DNA of 64,000 bases. Origin: Tritrichomonas musculus. Taxonomy: Eukaryota > Parabasalia > Tritrichomonadida > Tritrichomonadidae. The first letter of the stretch is position 1. Every line of letters begins with the position of its first letter. The notes beneath the pieces are model-generated. The model was not told the DNA's origin, did not search any database, and was given only the letters and a program-made list of their open reading frames with translations. Both the position numbers and the translations under genes were made by a program. The stretch covers positions 558,001-622,000 of the forward strand of contig JAPFFF010000024.1 of the NCBI GenBank assembly GCA_039105265.1, written 5' to 3'. Below are positions 38,643 to 48,991 of this stretch, one piece after another.

Positions 38643-41600
38643 ATGTCCTTGACACTATATTCTGCAAAGAGCAAAGAAGCAAAAAAACTTAAAGCAAATG
38701 GATTTGAAATAAGTGCTGGAGAAGATGAAAAAATAAATATCATCCAAGAAGATAAGCCCGATGAATACCCAAAATTTAATTGTCTATACAATAAAGCTGA
38801 AGTTGATGCCAGAGTGGTAAATGATTATATTGAAAATGGAGGCAGTCTTAAAGGATTTGGGGATGTTCCCATAACTGAAAAATCTACACAAATACTTGAA
38901 TACAAAGCATTAGCAAGAACGAATTCATTTGTTGAATCCAACAGAGAACTTATCAGAGATGAATATTGTGTTAATACATTTAATGATATTATCGAAGGGG
39001 AATCTAAGACTTGTGAAGCAATCCATGATATGTATAGCGAATTGATGTGCGCAGCAGATGGATACGAACAAGTAGTATTGGAAGAAGACAAGGGGAAATG
39101 TGAAGTAGTTAAATATGTTCAAACTCATACTGCTCCACCAGAGCCTAAGCCAACTGAACCTTTCCTCCAATACAAGACATATCATAATTTAGCTGATATG
39201 TTGATGAATATTATGAAGAATGAAAAGAGAAATCAAAACACAACGAGAATATTATATGAGGTATTTAATGAAGCAAACTGGATAAAATTCATAAATGGAA
39301 CAAAGCAATATCATTACAATCTTCAAGACAATACTCTTAAGACAATAGGATATAAATATAAAAATAGCGATGAAGAAGTTAAAGCAGACCAGCTAGTGGA
39401 GGTAGGAAGCCCGGGTGAATTTATTGATATATACATGCAAAATCAAAAAGATAATTACGCAAATTATCCAAAAATAATTCAAAATCTATTGTTATCTAGT
39501 GTTCTTGGATATGAGCTGGCATCGGCTCTAAAACTATTTACGACATCATTAACTGTAGACCATACAATAAAAGTTGACAATATCGATGGTACAAAAGTAA
39601 AGGTCAGTTTAAATCAAATCCTAAATGATGTCCAGCTGAATATAAATAATATAATAGTATCATTAAACTATTGGGCTGATTATTGTTCAAAAATAAAATC
39701 ATGCAATTGTAATCAAGAAGGAGAGAATAATTTTGAAGATGTAAATGATGACATATTTATTGAATTATTAGCTGATTTATATGATAGAGTTGATGGAGTC
39801 GAAGGCCATCTTCAAGAGCATGATATTAGTCGTTTGCATTTTGATAATCAGGTCCAGCTGGCTCAATCACAGGTAGTCGACTTTTCGATTTACAATAATG
39901 ATGACGGTATAAATGATTTGGTAAATCAATATCAAAATCAAAATCAGCATATAGATTCCAATATACAGCATACCAATTTCATGAATGATAGGTCTTTTGA
40001 TGTTGAACATGATGAAAGATATTATTGGTCAGCCCTCTTTCATAGATGGGTTTTATTAACAGAAAGTGGGTATTCATTTGATGATTTTCCATCAGGCTGG
40101 AGAACAAATAGAAGCTTTGATGCGCCTCCTTCATTTATATTTGATGTGGACAGACAAAACTGGATTCAGATTATGATTACTGATTTTGATAATAAATGTC
40201 AAGGTTGGAGGAATAATGAAGATAGAATGAGTGTGGCTGTTTATACAGCCTTTATGGCAAACAATACAAAACAGAAAGAAGGAGATATAGTATGGGATGA
40301 AAATGAAAATGAATGGATATACTGCAATAGTGCTGTTAGCCCTTTGAGTATTGACATCGGCACACCACCAAAACAGCCTGATGACTCTATTTCTATTCCA
40401 GGGTCAGACCTTGAATCGTTCAAGAAAGCATTAGAAGTATATGGAAACAAATATATCGAACCACCAAAGAATTATCAATTTAATAGAGAAAAACCAATAT
40501 ATGGAGATGTTAATATCAAAGCAAATTTAAATGTTAATGGATTAATAAATGGAGTAGATATATCAAATTTATCATCGGGAGGGGATATTACCACATCTAA
40601 TTTTACTTATCAATCTGGCTTTCCCAAATATATTCTCACCAATAATTTGCTCAGCACAGATACTTTTAGATTATTTGATAGAGACTTTAAGATGATGGTG
40701 ATAGGTGGTACAGAAGAAATACAAGAACAAATAAAAGATACTCAGGGAAGGATAAATATATTTAAAATAATTCTTCGAAACAATATTATGATGAATGCTA
40801 ATGGAAAAATAATTAAAGAGTTCTATATCTATGCAGAAGATGGAAAAATATATAATCCAATCCTCATACACAATACCGAGCATGATGAAACCCGGCTTAG
40901 TTATTTCCATGAAACAACAACAAATAAATTATATATTGCTCATGATGAAGGGGTTAGAATTGATTCTTATGATTTATATCTCAAGGGAGAGCTAAGTATA
41001 ATGTATTTATTGCCTCAAGACTCTTTGGTAGCTGTTGAGCCAACAATAAAGTGTGATACAATAGAGGCTAAGAATGCTCTTAAATTACATAATTCTGATA
41101 TTATTTATTTATATAAACCAACAAAAATTACTGACGCTACAATAGGAGATAAAGAATATTATAAAATGATATATGAAATTCCAGATGATTACCATCTCAT
41201 CGAAGGCTTCAAATTCAAATTCAAGGAGTATTGCTTCGGTAATTCATGGGAATTAGAATGGAAGGAAGATAAATGGACAGGCAATAATTTGAGCGGAAGA
41301 TTAGGAGGGAGTGTCATTAACAAATTAAATAAAAGAAACACAGGGTATTATCATAATGATAATAGAACACATTTATGCTATGCAATGATGAAAAATGATG
41401 ATATACACAACGAAATAATACCGAGAGGAGAGAAGGGTATATTGTATAGCTTATATGCACTCGCTAGTAAAGAAGGAAAATTAGAAACCAAATTATTGTT
41501 AAACAATGATGAAATTATAAATGGGGATGAAAATCATATTAGTTGTTGGGTGTTTGAGATGGGAGGACATAATAAAGAGACATATGAAGGCTATGATTTG

Positions 41601-42782
41601 GTAGGTGTTGAGTGTAGATTATTTAATTATGAGGCTAATATAATTAAATTTAATGAATTAATTCCTAAAATCTCCAGAGTATATTTAGATATTTATTTGC
41701 CAAAATCATCTACTCCTACCCGACTAACATTCAAAATATTGCCACAAATACTTCATGTTTATGGACAGCTGAATGGAAATGTTGATTTGATAGGAGATTT
41801 GGACACAATAGATAGAATAGCCTGTGATTGGACAGATAGTTTTATCAATCCTGAGGACAGGAATATTGAAATATATTTACGAAAGAGCATGGCAGACCCC
41901 TTCGAAGAAATGAATTGGGATGGTAAAATGAATCCCTTTGAATATATTATCAGGCAACAATTTTATGAGATATACCCCAATCCTAATGCAGCTACCACTT
42001 TGTATACAGATTATAATATATGCTCATCCAAAATTATTACTGCCGACAATATTACTACGATGAGAAGTGATTTAAATTTGGTAAGTAATAACTTTGATGT
42101 TTTATCATATGACTTCAATAAATTGGAGAATAAAGTTGGCCAAATGGATAGGAGATTAATAACAGTCGAAGATAAGACTGAACATTTAATTTCAGATATG
42201 AAGTCAATAAAGATTGTTGAAGGGATTTCTTTAGCCTTCACTATAGCAGGTGGAATAGTTGGTGGAGGCTTAGCTTTATCATCGATGGGCATTACATTTG
42301 GAGGAGCAGAAGCGTCATCAGAAGTAGCAGTAGCAGCGACAACAATAACTCATGCTAGGACATCATTTTTATTGGAAGAGTCATATTTTAGCGGCGCTTC
42401 TCGGCTAAGAAAATTTGACCCTTGGTCTAGGACAATTTCAGACACAAATAAAGTATTAGAATGGTGTGATGAAGGGTTAGATGAATTAGAAGAGATTACT
42501 TTCGAAAATGATTTTGACGATCCAGACAAGGGGGTAATGACTCTTCAGGCAACATTTAATTTATGTAATATTTTCAGAGATTCTTTAAAGCCTGTTTTCA
42601 AAATATTAGCTAACGAAATAAAATCTGTTCAAAGCACAAAGCATCCCCTAGATGATATAGATATGACTGCTTATATTACAAAATTGGAAGTCAAAGAAAT
42701 GCTGGAGCAAAAGGATTTATATATCGATTCATTGGAGAAAAGGATTGCTGCATTGGAGAAGAAGTGTGCAAATATTGAGTAG
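38643..42782 (+). CDS. Giant fibre-like Polinton protein 1 (1379 aa)
   Basis: The N-terminal ~600 residues are unique, helical and acidic, with coiled-coil stretches (for example DIFIELLADLYDRVDGVEGH). From about 660 the protein is beta-rich (FKIILRNNIMMNANGKIIKE, FKFKEYCFGNSWELEWKEDK). Near 1100 it has the block NPFEYIIRQQFYEIYPNPNA, then a coiled coil, a hydrophobic Gly/Ala segment (~1198-1222, TIAGGIVGGGLALSSMGITF) and a C-terminal coiled coil. About residues 660-1330 align with the next protein. The build resembles phage tail or adenovirus fibre proteins, so surface attachment is inferred. No known family is recognised. Confidence 0.6.
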   Translation: MSLTLYSAKSKEAKKLKANGFEISAGEDEKINIIQEDKPDEYPKFNCLYNKAEVDARVVNDYIENGGSLKGFGDVPITEKSTQILEYKALARTNSFVESNRELIRDEYCVNTFNDIIEGESKTCEAIHDMYSELMCAADGYEQVVLEEDKGKCEVVKYVQTHTAPPEPKPTEPFLQYKTYHNLADMLMNIMKNEKRNQNTTRILYEVFNEANWIKFINGTKQYHYNLQDNTLKTIGYKYKNSDEEVKADQLVEVGSPGEFIDIYMQNQKDNYANYPKIIQNLLLSSVLGYELASALKLFTTSLTVDHTIKVDNIDGTKVKVSLNQILNDVQLNINNIIVSLNYWADYCSKIKSCNCNQEGENNFEDVNDDIFIELLADLYDRVDGVEGHLQEHDISRLHFDNQVQLAQSQVVDFSIYNNDDGINDLVNQYQNQNQHIDSNIQHTNFMNDRSFDVEHDERYYWSALFHRWVLLTESGYSFDDFPSGWRTNRSFDAPPSFIFDVDRQNWIQIMITDFDNKCQGWRNNEDRMSVAVYTAFMANNTKQKEGDIVWDENENEWIYCNSAVSPLSIDIGTPPKQPDDSISIPGSDLESFKKALEVYGNKYIEPPKNYQFNREKPIYGDVNIKANLNVNGLINGVDISNLSSGGDITTSNFTYQSGFPKYILTNNLLSTDTFRLFDRDFKMMVIGGTEEIQEQIKDTQGRINIFKIILRNNIMMNANGKIIKEFYIYAEDGKIYNPILIHNTEHDETRLSYFHETTTNKLYIAHDEGVRIDSYDLYLKGELSIMYLLPQDSLVAVEPTIKCDTIEAKNALKLHNSDIIYLYKPTKITDATIGDKEYYKMIYEIPDDYHLIEGFKFKFKEYCFGNSWELEWKEDKWTGNNLSGRLGGSVINKLNKRNTGYYHNDNRTHLCYAMMKNDDIHNEIIPRGEKGILYSLYALASKEGKLETKLLLNNDEIINGDENHISCWVFEMGGHNKETYEGYDLVGVECRLFNYEANIIKFNELIPKISRVYLDIYLPKSSTPTRLTFKILPQILHVYGQLNGNVDLIGDLDTIDRIACDWTDSFINPEDRNIEIYLRKSMADPFEEMNWDGKMNPFEYIIRQQFYEIYPNPNAATTLYTDYNICSSKIITADNITTMRSDLNLVSNNFDVLSYDFNKLENKVGQMDRRLITVEDKTEHLISDMKSIKIVEGISLAFTIAGGIVGGGLALSSMGITFGGAEASSEVAVAATTITHARTSFLLEESYFSGASRLRKFDPWSRTISDTNKVLEWCDEGLDELEEITFENDFDDPDKGVMTLQATFNLCNIFRDSLKPVFKILANEIKSVQSTKHPLDDIDMTAYITKLEVKEMLEQKDLYIDSLEKRIAALEKKCANIE

Positions 42783-42810
42783 AATAGGGAAATATTTTTT
42801 TGGGTTTGAA

Positions 42811-45800
42811 ATGGCAGCAACAACAACAAAATTCATCGGAGATATACAATTCAAGGTAGGAGACAGCACTCGTAAAGCAAGCCAGTTATTAACCCTAAGT
42901 GATTTAGATGGATATGTTCAGACAGGCCATTTATTCAATGAAGTAGATGGCATACCAGAATTTAATATCAAAAATAATAATATACAATACGAGTCATTTG
43001 AGTCATCAACAACCCAATATCATATTCTTAAATTTGTTAATATACCTGAGGATTTCATGAATAAAGTGAAGGAAATAACAGCCCAAACTAATCTTTTCAA
43101 AGTTGTTTTGAGAAAAAATATTATATACGATACGAATGGAAATTTAGTGAAGGAATTCTTTATTTATGCCAAGGATGGAAAGGTTTATTGCCCTCTCATT
43201 ACCAAAAGCAGTAATGGCTGTTCTATAAATAACAGCACTATATTTGAATACATCAACATAGCTTTCGATTTTAGCCTCGATTTTAATCCCTATTCCCTTT
43301 GGTTAAATGGTGAGTTGAGTATAATGAATGAATATCTTACTGATAGTTTACAAACAGAGAAGGCAATTAAATGTTCAATCATCAAGGCTGATAATGCTTT
43401 GAAGCTTCATAAAAGTGATGTATTGTATCTCTATAAACCCACACTAACTAGTGAAGTCCAAATAGATGATAAAATGTATTGGCTACTCCAATGGAATATA
43501 GACGATAATTACAATATACCTAGCGGCTTGGAATTTAAGTTTAGTGAATATTGTTTTGGTAATAAATGGGTTTTAAGCTGGGATGGAACTAAGTGGGTAG
43601 GAGATAATATACAAGGAAACATAAACGGAAATATAAAAAATGCATTAAATAAAGAGAATGAACATGGAGAGGATGGAACATATATTAGAATCAAGAGAAG
43701 TGAAAGAAATAAAATGTTGATTAAAAAGCCTGATGACTATTCTATTGATAATCTCCTACATTATATGATACATGGAGGGAAATGTAAATTGGACTGTAAA
43801 TTAAAACTAAAGACGGGTGAGATAGAAAGTTTTTCAAAATATGGATTGGGCTATCAAACAAGTAATGGAGGAATAAATGTTGATGGATATGATATTGAAG
43901 CTATAAGATGCTATAAAGCAAACGGTACAGGGAGCGAATTAGATATTTCTAAAGTGGAAGAATTTTTACTTGATATCACTTTGGACGGTACCATCAAGGC
44001 AAACAGATTTTCTATGAGGCCTACTGGAAAAATATATGACCCAAAGAGTGATAAGAAATGGTATTTCATCACTGGTATATTAGATTCGTGTGAAAAAGTA
44101 GAATATTGTTATGCTTCATCAACCCCTAATGACTCACGAAGTATTAGAATATATTTATTCAAAGAATATGTTGACCCGATAGATGAGGTCAATTGGGACC
44201 CTACAACAAACCCCTTCGAATATATTATCAAGCAACAATTTTATGAGATATATCCCAATCCTAATGCTGCAACAACATTATATACAGACTATAACATTAC
44301 CTCGTCCAAAATTATTACTGCCGACAATATTACTACAATGAGAAGTGATTTAAATATGGTAAGCAATAATGTTGATGTGATAAGTTATGACGTCCAGGAA
44401 ATGAGCACGACAATGGAAAGCCTCAAAGGAAGAGTATCAAGAGCAGAAACAATAACTCAGCATCTAGAAGAAGATGTTGATAAATTAAGAATTGTGTCAT
44501 GGACAGCTTTAGCTTTTGGAGTAGCAGGAACAGCAGGTTCTATGGGCTCTATAGGCATGCAGCTTTTCCCCGAAGGAATTAGTTTTCCAACAATAAAGGG
44601 CGGTGGATTTTTGAAGAGAATCTTCTCTAACAAATCAACGAAAGGCATGAGTGATTTGTTGCGGTCATCTATTAATTTCATGTCTGGGACCATCGCTAGG
44701 TCTATCACAAAAGATATTACTCCAATAATTATGTGGTGTGAAGAAGAATATAAACCATTAGATGATTTAAAATTTGAAGATGAAAATGATAATCCTGACA
44801 GTGGAGCCTTAACTTTAAGTGGGGCAATGGATATTGGTAATATATTTAGAGATTCTTTGAAGCCTGCATTTAAATTACTTGCCGAAAAAGTAAATGAAAT
44901 AGAAGCTGAATTTGATAATTTCCCTACTGTTGATGAAGTAAATGAGGCGTTGGAGAAAGTAAAGAGTGAGATTCCTGCCGACGTAGATTTATCAAAATAT
45001 AGAAGCAAAAATGATTTGATATATAAAGATGCTGTCGATGTGCCTTTTGAAAATGTCTTAGATAGTGAAGGAAGGTGGGAAGCCAAAATAAAAATGACTA
45101 GGGGAACTCATCTTGTTGGAACAATTACTGATGAGGCTGGCGTGGTCAAGAATTTTGATATAATGTTTGATTATGATGAAAATATCCCTGAGAATACCGA
45201 GATATATATCAATGTCGAAATTGACGGAACAACTTATTACGTAAATTATTATCCAAATGAGACTGATGATTGGCGCTTTTTTATCGAAAGTGAAACAGGA
45301 TATTGTCATACCAAATTAACACTAGCGGAAAAAATAATTAAACAAGACGAAATAGTTTTGAAAACAGATAATCGAATCGATTTAGAGAAAACATTAGAGA
45401 ATGCAATGGTTGAATTCATCAAAAATGATAGATACAAGAATATTACCGATAATCCAAAAACATATATTGGTTATTTCTATTTTGTTAATGGAGAATTTGA
45501 ACTCAGATTTAAATTTATTCCAAGGAATTATGATGACAAATATATGATTTTACAATATGAGTCTGGTGATGGTGAATGGTGTATTGTTTTGTTATTGAAT
45601 ATATCATTAAACTCTGGAACATTCATCACATTTTCGAAAGAGGGAGAATTTAAATATAGAATTGTGAAAGATTTAACCATTGAAACTGTCTATGATGAAA
45701 AATATCAAACTAAAGTTTTAAAAGTTTCTTGTACATTTGAACAATTTAGACATATTGGTTCGTCTGTTGATGATTATTTGGAAGACATAAATGGTTATTC

Positions 45801-46272
45801 TGATATTAAATATTTCAAAGTTGTTAGATCAAATGACAAATATCCTGTGGATGATATTCTTGGATTATTTATGGACTTTTTTGTTTCATTCAAGAATCAT
45901 AAAGATGAAGAAAATGAATGGAGAATATTTTATTCTGGCTTTGTTGATTGTGATATTCAATGGATTGATGAATTAACCGGAATCAATTATGATTCACACA
46001 AAAATATTTTAACGATTAGTGTCGAGTTCGATTCTGATGCATATGAATTGTTAATAATATTTAAAGAGACGAGTGGTGAAAAACATTTTGTGAGAATTCT
46101 CCACGGATCAAAGATTGCTTTACTCGATGAAATATATGGATCAAAGAAAGTAAAAGTTGATCAATATCAAGCTACAGATGATAAATATGACTTTAATGTA
46201 AGAATGAATTTAGATCAATATCTAGAAAGACAGATTTACATTAAACAATTGAAATGGAATGTGTATCAATAA
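42811..46272 (+). CDS. Giant fibre-like Polinton protein 2 (1153 aa)
   Basis: The start is taken as MAATTTKFIGDIQF at 42811; the same frame is open a little further upstream but overlaps the previous gene. The first ~700 residues are paralogous to the C-terminal half of fibre-like protein 1. They share 'FKVVLRKNIIYDTNGNLVKE', 'YCFGNKWVLSWDGTKWVGDN', the almost identical NPFEYIIKQQFYEIYPNPNA block, a hydrophobic Gly/Ala segment and NIFRDSLKPAFKLLAEKV. The last ~400 residues are unique and look like repeated beta domains (WRFFIESETGYCHTKLTLAE; EFKYRIVKDLTIETVYDEKY). It ends 14 bp from the right terminal repeat. Confidence 0.6.
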   Translation: MAATTTKFIGDIQFKVGDSTRKASQLLTLSDLDGYVQTGHLFNEVDGIPEFNIKNNNIQYESFESSTTQYHILKFVNIPEDFMNKVKEITAQTNLFKVVLRKNIIYDTNGNLVKEFFIYAKDGKVYCPLITKSSNGCSINNSTIFEYINIAFDFSLDFNPYSLWLNGELSIMNEYLTDSLQTEKAIKCSIIKADNALKLHKSDVLYLYKPTLTSEVQIDDKMYWLLQWNIDDNYNIPSGLEFKFSEYCFGNKWVLSWDGTKWVGDNIQGNINGNIKNALNKENEHGEDGTYIRIKRSERNKMLIKKPDDYSIDNLLHYMIHGGKCKLDCKLKLKTGEIESFSKYGLGYQTSNGGINVDGYDIEAIRCYKANGTGSELDISKVEEFLLDITLDGTIKANRFSMRPTGKIYDPKSDKKWYFITGILDSCEKVEYCYASSTPNDSRSIRIYLFKEYVDPIDEVNWDPTTNPFEYIIKQQFYEIYPNPNAATTLYTDYNITSSKIITADNITTMRSDLNMVSNNVDVISYDVQEMSTTMESLKGRVSRAETITQHLEEDVDKLRIVSWTALAFGVAGTAGSMGSIGMQLFPEGISFPTIKGGGFLKRIFSNKSTKGMSDLLRSSINFMSGTIARSITKDITPIIMWCEEEYKPLDDLKFEDENDNPDSGALTLSGAMDIGNIFRDSLKPAFKLLAEKVNEIEAEFDNFPTVDEVNEALEKVKSEIPADVDLSKYRSKNDLIYKDAVDVPFENVLDSEGRWEAKIKMTRGTHLVGTITDEAGVVKNFDIMFDYDENIPENTEIYINVEIDGTTYYVNYYPNETDDWRFFIESETGYCHTKLTLAEKIIKQDEIVLKTDNRIDLEKTLENAMVEFIKNDRYKNITDNPKTYIGYFYFVNGEFELRFKFIPRNYDDKYMILQYESGDGEWCIVLLLNISLNSGTFITFSKEGEFKYRIVKDLTIETVYDEKYQTKVLKVSCTFEQFRHIGSSVDDYLEDINGYSDIKYFKVVRSNDKYPVDDILGLFMDFFVSFKNHKDEENEWRIFYSGFVDCDIQWIDELTGINYDSHKNILTISVEFDSDAYELLIIFKETSGEKHFVRILHGSKIALLDEIYGSKKVKVDQYQATDDKYDFNVRMNLDQYLERQIYIKQLKWNVYQ

Positions 46273-46286
46273 ATTCTATAGCTATC

Positions 46287-46870
46287 GGTGTTTGTTCTTC
46301 AGCTGGATTGAGCGTCGGGTACATTTCAATCATTATAAAACAACTTCTTGATTCGAAGGGATATCTTAACAAAAAATGGTTGGGATTTCTTGACGGAACG
46401 TTAAGAAATCACGCCATTTATATATACTACTACATATAATAAAAAAGATTCTATATTAGCGAACGACATTAGGAGTGAGCCTCCCTAGGTGTTTAGATAT
46501 ATAGCCCGAAGGTAATCTGAGCCCCCCCAGCGGGGGGGACGAGAGGGGGGGAGAGAACAAAAAAGAAAAAGATTTTGCGTAAGCAAAAGAGGGGGGATGC
46601 ATGCTGGGCTTTAGCCCAGACCATCCGGGGGATATGCCCCCGGTGGGATTTATCCCACAAATTCATTTAGGTCGATTTTTTTGGGCTAAAATAATTTTGA
46701 TAACGAGACTATAAAAGTATGAGTTTGGATTTTTTTTGCTGCGAACTTTTTGAATGTGGGGGCCTTTTGAGGGGGTCCAGGGGTGCGAACCCCTGGAGTA
46801 GTGGGGTGCGGAGCCTCTGCGGAGCCCCCAAGTATAGGCTTGGCGGTAGCGGAGCCTATACTATACTACA
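46287..46870 (-). repeat. Polinton right terminal inverted repeat
   Basis: This is the reverse complement of 21512-22099. By eye the copies appear to differ mainly in the length of one C/G homopolymer run, plus a base of ambiguity at the outer end. Near-identity of the two ends indicates a recent insertion or ongoing homogenisation. Confidence 0.92.
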
Positions 46871-47172
46871 ACAACAGATAAACATCAATGCTAACAACAG
46901 ATAAACATCTATGCTAACAACAGATAAACATAGATGCTACAACAGATAAACATCAATGCTAACAACAGATAATCATAGATGCTAACAACAGACAAACATT
47001 GATGCTTACAACAGAAAAACATCAATGCTAACAACAGATAAACATCTATGCTAACAACAGATAAACATCTATGCTAACAACAGATAAACATCTATGCTAA
47101 CAACAGATAAACATCTAAGCTAACAACAGATAAACATCTATGCTAACGACAGACAAACATTGATGTTAATAA
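46871..47172. repeat. 23-bp minisatellite, right portion
   Basis: About 13 further copies of the same 23-bp unit continue to the right of the Polinton. The order of variant units here repeats the order in the left array around 21110-21350, including the short GATGCTACAACAG unit. An older duplication inside the array therefore predates the insertion. Confidence 0.9.
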
Positions 47173-47404
47173 CTGATTCGCGTTTTTGCTAATTACAAAC
47201 TTTTGTTAGTTTTTTTACAGAAAGCATTAATAAAGTTTTTTATGCTATGCTAATTTTAGAATAAAATTTTGACTAAATTATTGTTTATTTGAATGCCTTT
47301 TATATAGATATTATCTTTTTTCTAAAAGAAAAAAATTGTGTACTAGACACTTTTTGAACGCAGTTCAAAAAGTGGCGTTCCTTGTTTTTTTTATATAAAA
47401 AATA

Positions 47405-47469
<65 letters not shown>

Positions 47470-47822
47470 ATTTTACTTTGGTAATGAGCTGAAAATATTG
47501 ATGTGTGAATTAAAATTCATCAGATGAATTTGATCGTGTTTATGCTTATTTGTTGGCATTGGTATATTTAATAAATATATTAGATCTCATTAAAATTAGA
47601 TGTGAATTATGTGCATTTCAAATGTTTTTAATTAAAATGTTAACAATCCAATTGATACTACTGTAATACGCTGTTATAGATCATCATAAGATTATACAAA
47701 TTCACCAGAGTGCCTATTTGATGATGAATCTGAAATATATAATGAGTATAAACTTGAACTTACAACAGAAATGGATTAAATAACAAAAAATATTCATAAA
47801 AAATTAAAAAATAATTGAAAAA
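47173..47822. other. Intergenic with hairpin and long A-run
   Basis: A perfect hairpin CTTTTTGAAC-GCA-GTTCAAAAAG lies at 47350-47372, followed by TGGCGTTCC and a T8 run. A second copy of this design is at 54997-55020. An uninterrupted A-run of roughly 60 bases spans about 47405-47468. No coding frame is supported. Confidence 0.5.
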
Positions 47823-47895
47823 TGCATTTGACGGGATTCGAACCCGCAATCCTCAGATTAAAAGTCTGATGCCGTAACCATTTAGCCACAAATGC
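47823..47895 (-). tRNA. tRNA-Lys (TTT)
   Basis: This is a 73-nt cloverleaf with acceptor GCATTTG/CAAATGC and discriminator A. The anticodon stem is TCAGA/TCTGA around CTTTTAA, giving anticodon TTT. The T arm is GCGGG/CCCGT around TTCGAAT. Internal A and B boxes are intact. It is intronless and decodes AAA/AAG lysine codons. Confidence 0.93.
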
Positions 47896-48047
47896 ATCCT
47901 TGACTATCACAAACATTGAATTTCATTTGTTATATTTGAAAGTATACTTTCAAAATATTTAAAAAAAAAAAAAATTCATCTATATGGTCAATTTTTTATA
48001 ACAAAATTTCAATTATAATTTGAAATTTCAAAATCAGAAATTTTTAA

Positions 48048-48749
48048 ATGAATATTGCTCAAAAAAATGCATTAATTAAAATAATTTCGATTGTAAATGC
48101 TCGTTATGATGGGTACAAAACCGAAAACGCCAGATATTGTCTTAGGAATTTGATTCGAAGAAAATCCAATTCAAATAAATATTCAGAAGCAGCCAAAGAC
48201 ATCGAAAATCTAGCCCTTATAGAAGTAAAAAAAGAAGGGTACGAATTACTACACGATATGATTGACAACATCAGATACATGAATGAGCAAGCAGAAGATT
48301 CACAAATTCTTCTTCATGAACTTTTAATATACGATCGATCAAAGACAATAGAAAAGAGTTTGAAGCATTTTAAATTTGATAGAAAGGCGACATGCAGTAT
48401 TCCACGTCAGATTAAATTTTTGTTTGGTTCAGGAACTTTGAATTGTGAGGACGTTGAAAATTGTGAAGAAAGGATTAAAAACTTTTGTAGTATAACAGAT
48501 GATTTTTTTATAAAAGCAGTTCGAGAAAATCCTCACTTTAAAAATTATCGTACTAATTCAATTGATGAATTCAATAATTTCAATGGTCCATTCAATAATT
48601 TCAATGATCAAAATATACCTCAAAAAACTGCTCATCATATTCTTTTCTCTTCTCCTAATGTGAATGGGCATCCTAACAACATGCATTATAGCAGATATTC
48701 TCAATATCCCCATCCAACTTACCAATATTACCCTCAAACAAAAAAATAA
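48048..48749 (+). CDS. Hypothetical protein (233 aa)
   Basis: This is a soluble, largely helical protein in its first ~170 residues (QKNALIKIISIVNARYDGYK, SEAAKDIENLALIEVKKEGY, EGYELLHDMIDNIRYMNEQA), then a low-complexity Asn/Phe repeat (FNNFNGPFNNFND) and a Tyr/Pro-rich tail (SQYPHPTYQYYPQTKK). The stop reads TAAG. The codon pattern is consistent with a real host gene. I recognise no domain, signal peptide or membrane segment. It lies between tRNA-Lys and tRNA-Thr. Confidence 0.6.
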   Translation: MNIAQKNALIKIISIVNARYDGYKTENARYCLRNLIRRKSNSNKYSEAAKDIENLALIEVKKEGYELLHDMIDNIRYMNEQAEDSQILLHELLIYDRSKTIEKSLKHFKFDRKATCSIPRQIKFLFGSGTLNCEDVENCEERIKNFCSITDDFFIKAVRENPHFKNYRTNSIDEFNNFNGPFNNFNDQNIPQKTAHHILFSSPNVNGHPNNMHYSRYSQYPHPTYQYYPQTKK

Positions 48750-48918
48750 GCTTTTGTTAGTAAAATATAGTAGTGTCAAATCTTTTTATTATTCTTGAAA
48801 ATATAATATTTTTGTTTATGAGCATTATTATGAGGATCAATCACAATTTTTTTTTAATTTAGTATATATATACGCATTGAAAGCTACAATTACTTATTAA
48901 AATAATGTATAAATGAAA

Positions 48919-48991
48919 GCCTGCGTAGCATAGTGGTTATTGCGTTCGCCTTGTAAGCGAAAGGTCGGCGGTTCGAGTCCGCTCGTAGGCA
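48919..48991 (+). tRNA. tRNA-Thr (TGT)
   Basis: This is a 73-nt cloverleaf with acceptor GCCTGCG/CGTAGGC (one wobble) and discriminator A. The anticodon stem is TTCGC/GCGAA around CTTGTAA, giving anticodon TGT. The T arm is GGCGG/CCGCT around TTCGAGT. A T7 terminator follows. It is intronless. Confidence 0.93.

Larger units (their letters stand above)
21512..46870. mobile_element. Maverick/Polinton, about 25.4 kb
   Basis: The element has terminal inverted repeats of about 0.59 kb, a likely 6-bp target duplication ACAACA (21506-21511 and 46871-46876) and the Polinton gene set. The set is: rve-type integrase, A32/FtsK-HerA-like ATPase, protein-primed PolB, a probable double-jelly-roll major capsid protein and a possible penton-like protein. 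About eight genes are not recognised, and there are two very large fibre-like proteins. The terminal repeats appear to differ mainly in the length of a C-run, so insertion looks recent. The element looks mostly whole; one accessory stretch looks decayed (about two breaks). I did not recognise a capsid protease. The family call is firm; the capsid and penton calls are by pattern only. Confidence 0.93.
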
